Assembly: GCA_944382125.1 (NCBI GenBank)
Contig: CALWMV010000012.1
Span: 1 to 33,980 of the forward strand
Reading direction: 5' to 3'
Length of the DNA stretch: 33,980 nt
Origin: an uncultured Lachnospiraceae bacterium
Lineage (GTDB): Bacteria; Bacillota; Clostridia; Lachnospirales; Lachnospiraceae
This document shows, piece by piece, positions 32,408 to 33,980 of the stretch; within the stretch, counting starts at the first letter, position 1, and each line of letters starts with the position of its first letter. The translations under genes and the position numbers were made by a program. Below the pieces are notes generated by a model, which searched no databases, was not told the DNA's origin, and saw nothing but the letters and a program-made list of their open reading frames with translations.

Positions 32408-33556
32408 ATGGATTTAGCAAGTACATTTTCTAATCTGGTTGGGCAGACTGCGTTTTTGGGACTTACGGTAGGCAACTACATCATGATCCTGGTTGCTTTC
32501 CTGTTTCTTTACCTGGCTATAAAGAAGGGATTTGAGCCTCTGCTCCTTATCCCCATATCCTTCGGTATGCTGCTTGTCAATATCTATCCTGACATCATGC
32601 TTTCCGCAGAGGAGAGTGCGAACGGAACAGGCGGCATGCTCTGGTATTTCTTTAAGCTGGATGAGTGGACCATACTTCCGTCACTTATATTCATGGGCGT
32701 AGGAGCCCAGACGGACTTCGGACCGCTGATCGCTAACCCCAAGACCTTCCTGCTCGGCGCAGCAGCACAGTTTGGTATTTATATGGCTTACTTTGTAGCC
32801 ATTTTCCTTGGATTCACCGGCAGACAGGCAGCCGCCATCTCCATCATAGGCGGAGCCGACGGCCCCACATCCATCTTCCTTGCCAATAAGCTGGGAGAGT
32901 CAGGACTGCTTGGACCCATAGCCGTGGCAGCATATTCCTATATGGCCCTGGTGCCCGTCATCCAGCCCCCTATCATGAGGGCCATGACTACCAAGGAAGA
33001 GCGTATGATACACATGGATAACCTGAGGCCTGTATCAAAGCTTGAGAAGATACTCTTCCCCATAGTCATAACCGTAGTCGTATGCATGGTGCTTCCTTCA
33101 ACAGCTCCCCTTGTGGGCATGCTGATGCTTGGAAACCTGTTCAAGGAGTCAGGCGTCGTTAAGCAGCTTACCGAGACCGCAGCCAATGCGATGATGTATA
33201 TCGTCGTTATCCTGCTGGGTACCTCGGTCGGAGCCACCACTTCAGCAGAGGCCTTCCTCAATGCGGACACGCTTAAGATCGTGTTCCTGGGACTTATAGC
33301 TTTTGCCTTTGGTACGGCAGCCGGAGTGTTTCTTGGCAAGATCATGTGCAAGCTCACCCACGGCAGGATCAATCCTCTTATCGGATCAGCGGGAGTATCT
33401 GCGGTGCCCATGGCGGCCCGTGTATCCCAGAAGGTAGCGACTGAGGATGATCCCACGAACTTCATACTTATGCATGCCATGGGACCCAATGTGGCAGGCG
33501 TTATAGGTACTGCGGTAGCAGCCGGTACCTTCATGGCAGTGTTTGGAGTAAAATAA
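32408..33556 (+). CDS. oadB: Sodium-translocating decarboxylase beta subunit (OadB/GcdB/MmdB)
   Basis: A 382-residue integral membrane protein with about nine to eleven hydrophobic segments. It decarboxylates carboxybiotin and couples the reaction to Na+ export. The conserved [15 protein letters not shown] contains Asp151, equivalent to the essential aspartate of characterised beta subunits. [20 protein letters not shown] near the C-terminus and [13 protein letters not shown] are further signatures. The ribosome binding site is CCGGAGG. Beta subunits of oxaloacetate, methylmalonyl-CoA and glutaconyl-CoA decarboxylases are hard to tell apart by sequence, so the symbol is given in the general sense. 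Confidence 0.94.
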   Translation: MDLASTFSNLVGQTAFLGLTVGNYIMILVAFLFLYLAIKKGFEPLLLIPISFGMLLVNIYPDIMLSAEESANGTGGMLWYFFKLDEWTILPSLIFMGVGAQTDFGPLIANPKTFLLGAAAQFGIYMAYFVAIFLGFTGRQAAAISIIGGADGPTSIFLANKLGESGLLGPIAVAAYSYMALVPVIQPPIMRAMTTKEERMIHMDNLRPVSKLEKILFPIVITVVVCMVLPSTAPLVGMLMLGNLFKESGVVKQLTETAANAMMYIVVILLGTSVGATTSAEAFLNADTLKIVFLGLIAFAFGTAAGVFLGKIMCKLTHGRINPLIGSAGVSAVPMAARVSQKVATEDDPTNFILMHAMGPNVAGVIGTAVAAGTFMAVFGVK

Positions 33557-33626
33557 GGAGCCGGTATAAGGCTTTGGTCCGGATAAAGGCATGTGCCTTC
33601 TTAAAGGAGGATGTTTCAGGAGAGTG

Positions 33627-33665
33627 AGCCTGAAGCCTTCCCCTTAAGGGACCTGGCCTTCGGCT
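33627..33665 (+). other. Intercistronic hairpin between oadB and oadA
   Basis: AGCC (33627-33630) pairs with GGCT (33662-33665), GAAG (33632-33635) with CTTC (33658-33661), and CC (33636-33637) with GG (33655-33656), with one bulge on each side. The loop contains the palindrome CCCTTAAGGG (33641-33650). No U-tract follows. It could tune relative expression of the alpha subunit or protect the mRNA. A smaller stem, AAGGCA/TGCCTT, lies near 33587. Confidence 0.45.
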
Positions 33666-33696
33666 TAAAGCATAAATTTGATTTGGAGGAGATAAA

Positions 33697-33980
33697 ATGG
33701 CTGAAATGGAAAAAAAGCCGGTAAAGATAGTTGAGACCATCCTTCGTGATGCCCATCAGTCCCTTATCGCCACACGTATGCCTACCGAGGAGATGCTTCC
33801 CATAGTGGAGAAGATGGATCAGATCGGCTACTATGCGGTAGAGTGCTGGGGCGGTGCGACCTTTGATGCATCCCTTCGTTTCCTTAAGGAAGATCCCTGG
33901 GAAAGGCTCCGCAAGCTTCGTGCCGGCTTCAAGAACACAAAGCTCCAGATGCTCTTCAGAGGACAGAACATACTGGGCTA
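33697..33980 (+). CDS. oadA: Oxaloacetate decarboxylase alpha / pyruvate carboxylase subunit B (3' truncated by window)
   Basis: The first 94 residues of a DRE-TIM carboxyltransferase. VETILRDAHQSLIATRM places the metal-binding aspartate at Asp18 and is diagnostic for OadA/PycB/transcarboxylase 5S. GYYAVECWGGATFDASLRFL and LFRGQNILGY follow as in the family. It transfers CO2 between oxaloacetate/pyruvate and biotin. ATG 33697 has TTGGAGGAG upstream. The biotin carrier and beta subunit encoded just before it are the expected partners. The remaining approximately 360 or more residues lie outside the window, so whether it carries its own biotin domain cannot be seen. Confidence 0.93.
   Translation, partial: MAEMEKKPVKIVETILRDAHQSLIATRMPTEEMLPIVEKMDQIGYYAVECWGGATFDASLRFLKEDPWERLRKLRAGFKNTKLQMLFRGQNILG

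Noticed and set aside
1..33980. CRISPR array, insertion sequence, prophage or integrase site
   Set aside because: No regularly spaced repeats, transposase, integrase or phage proteins are visible; the only hint of transfer is the AT-richer stretch around 19400-28600. The tRNA genes show no obvious partial duplicate nearby.

Overview
The window reads as chromosomal DNA of a Gram-positive anaerobe of the Lachnospiraceae/Clostridia type. The grounds are: clostridial-style RpoB/RpoC, S12, S7, EF-G and EF-Tu sequences in the classic rpoBC-str order; strong AAGGAGG ribosome binding sites; TTGACA/TATAAT-like promoters; a BMP-type nucleoside ABC system; choline-binding-type surface repeats; and a sodium-pump decarboxylase cluster of the kind found in gut and rumen Lachnospiraceae. 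Genus and species cannot be fixed from the sequence alone. All protein-coding genes I accept lie on the + strand.

Layout. 1-10202: informational block, with rpoB (5' end cut off), rpoC, rpsL, rpsG, fusA and tuf. There are internal promoters before rpsL and tuf, structured RNA-like elements at both, and a strong terminator after tuf. 10203-12660: secreted subtilase and a cell-wall-binding repeat protein, closed by a terminator. 12800-14920: an ABC ATPase homologue that has lost nearly all catalytic motifs, translationally coupled to a MATE exporter. 15006-15260: a two-tRNA unit, Pro(CGG) and Glu(CTC), with its own near-consensus promoter and terminator. 15275-19233: thioredoxin-reductase-like flavoprotein, RlmI-like rRNA methyltransferase, and a glycosyltransferase that carries a MarR-like winged-helix tail. 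19252-27305: an AT-richer block with a Crp/Fnr-type regulator, BMP-family lipoprotein, ATPase, two permeases, an amidohydrolase-2 protein and an L-fucose/L-arabinose-isomerase-like protein, probably a regulated uptake and catabolism locus of unknown substrate. 27308-29713: Fic AMP-transferase-like protein with an array of TCCCTTA half-sites in front, a low-molecular-weight tyrosine phosphatase with AGGTATAA repeats in front, and a PH-domain protein. 29724-33980: a sodium-translocating decarboxylase cluster with an acyl-CoA-type carboxyltransferase, lipoprotein-fused OadG, biotin carrier, OadB, and the start of OadA / pyruvate carboxylase subunit B.

The most unusual items are the degenerate ABC ATPase coupled to a MATE exporter, the glycosyltransferase-MarR fusion, the repeat-studded fic promoter, the BMP/amidohydrolase/isomerase-like locus, two different carboxyltransferases sharing one biotin carrier and one sodium pump, and the RNA structures at the rpsL and tuf promoters. 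I see no insertion sequence, CRISPR array, rRNA gene or phage gene.
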